The notes beneath the pieces were generated by a model. The model was not told the origin of the DNA and did not search any database. It worked only from the letters and a program-made list of their open reading frames with translations. The position numbers and the translations under genes were made by a program. Shown piece after piece: positions 7,462 to 7,721 of a stretch of 7,721 nt of DNA. Source of the DNA: Thermoanaerobacterales bacterium (GTDB taxonomy: Bacteria; Bacillota; Thermosediminibacteria; Thermosediminibacterales; Tepidanaerobacteraceae). The stretch lies in NCBI GenBank assembly GCA_012839145.1, contig DUNY01000485.1:1-7721 (forward strand), given 5' to 3'. Each line of letters opens with the position of its first letter. Within the stretch, counting starts at the first letter, position 1.

Positions 7462-7721
7462 TCAGCTTCCCCCCCTTCCATTAGCGTTTCAAGCTGCTTT
7501 TTCAATTCTGATTCTACTTGATCGAATATTTTTATATCTTTTTCATCTGAATATTTAACCCTGGCGATTCGCTCACGAACCGGCAGATTTTCTATTTCGG
7601 AGAATACAACTCCGTGATCTATTGCTTTCTTAGATTCTTCATAGAACATGAGAATGAGTTTTAGCATTCTATACTGTTTGTTTAGGGAAGTATAGGTATC
7701 CACTTCGTGGAAGGCATTCTG
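7458..7721 (-). CDS. ntpA: V/A-type ATPase subunit A, C-terminal fragment (cut by window edge)
   Basis: This is the C-terminal end of the catalytic A subunit, which hydrolyses or makes ATP in the V/A-type head. Only 87 residues of about 590 are in the window, entering in frame as [20 protein letters not shown]. This is the typical start of the last helical domain of A subunits (QNAFH-x-x-D-x-Y-x-S). The domain continues with a long helical stretch and a charged tail ending GGEAE. The P-loop and catalytic residues lie beyond the right edge. A GTG at 7703 is an internal Val codon, not a start. The stop codon overlaps the ntpB start in ATGA. Confidence 0.95.
   Translation of the reverse strand, partial: QNAFHEVDTYTSLNKQYRMLKLILMFYEESKKAIDHGVVFSEIENLPVRERIARVKYSDEKDIKIFDQVESELKKQLETLMEGGEAE

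Noticed and set aside
7458..7703. Separate small gene starting at the GTG at 7703
   Set aside because: The frame stays open to the window edge and the upstream residues QNAFHE are conserved in V/A-type subunit A, so this is an internal codon of a truncated gene.

Overview
The window is a stretch of two rotary ATPase operons lying head to tail, all genes on the minus strand (transcription runs from high to low coordinates). The AT-rich composition, the strong AGGAGG-like ribosome sites with several TTG and GTG starts, the F-operon order I-a-c-b-delta-alpha-gamma-beta, and a bacterial V/A-type operon beside it all suggest an anaerobic low-GC Firmicute of the Clostridia / Thermoanaerobacteria kind. 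The genus cannot be fixed from this sequence; a Tepidanaerobacter-like organism is only a guess.

Region 1 (7721 down to 5450) is the end of a V/A-type ATPase operon: the C-terminus of catalytic subunit A (cut by the window edge), complete subunit B and complete central-stalk subunit D. A overlaps B by 4 bases and D follows 2 bases after B. A 15-bp hairpin terminator overlaps the D stop codon.

Region 2 (5449 down to 5156) is the junction. It holds that terminator, a 39-codon remnant of the C-terminus of a methyl-accepting chemotaxis protein, and a second hairpin terminator that probably belonged to the chemoreceptor gene. About 70 bases then separate this from the next operon; they must hold its promoter unless it is transcribed by read-through, but no convincing -35/-10 pair was seen.

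Region 3 (5155 down to 1) is an F-type ATP synthase operon: atpI-like, atpB (a), atpE (c), atpF (b), atpH (delta), atpA (alpha), atpG (gamma) and the first codons of atpD (beta); atpC would lie beyond the left edge. The genes overlap or nearly touch except for about 305 bases between atpA and atpG. That gap contains a GC-richer, hairpin-rich block resembling the 3' end / right end of an IS200/IS605-type (TnpB) element, with no transposase left.

Together the genes encode two ion-coupled rotary machines. The F-type c subunit carries residues at the Na+-liganding positions known from Ilyobacter tartaricus (Q32, V63, E65, T66, S67, Y70), so Na+ coupling is likely. No wholly new system was found. 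The notable points are the tandem V-type/F-type arrangement, the chemoreceptor scar between the operons, the putative mobile-element relic inside the F operon, and the Na+-type rotor.
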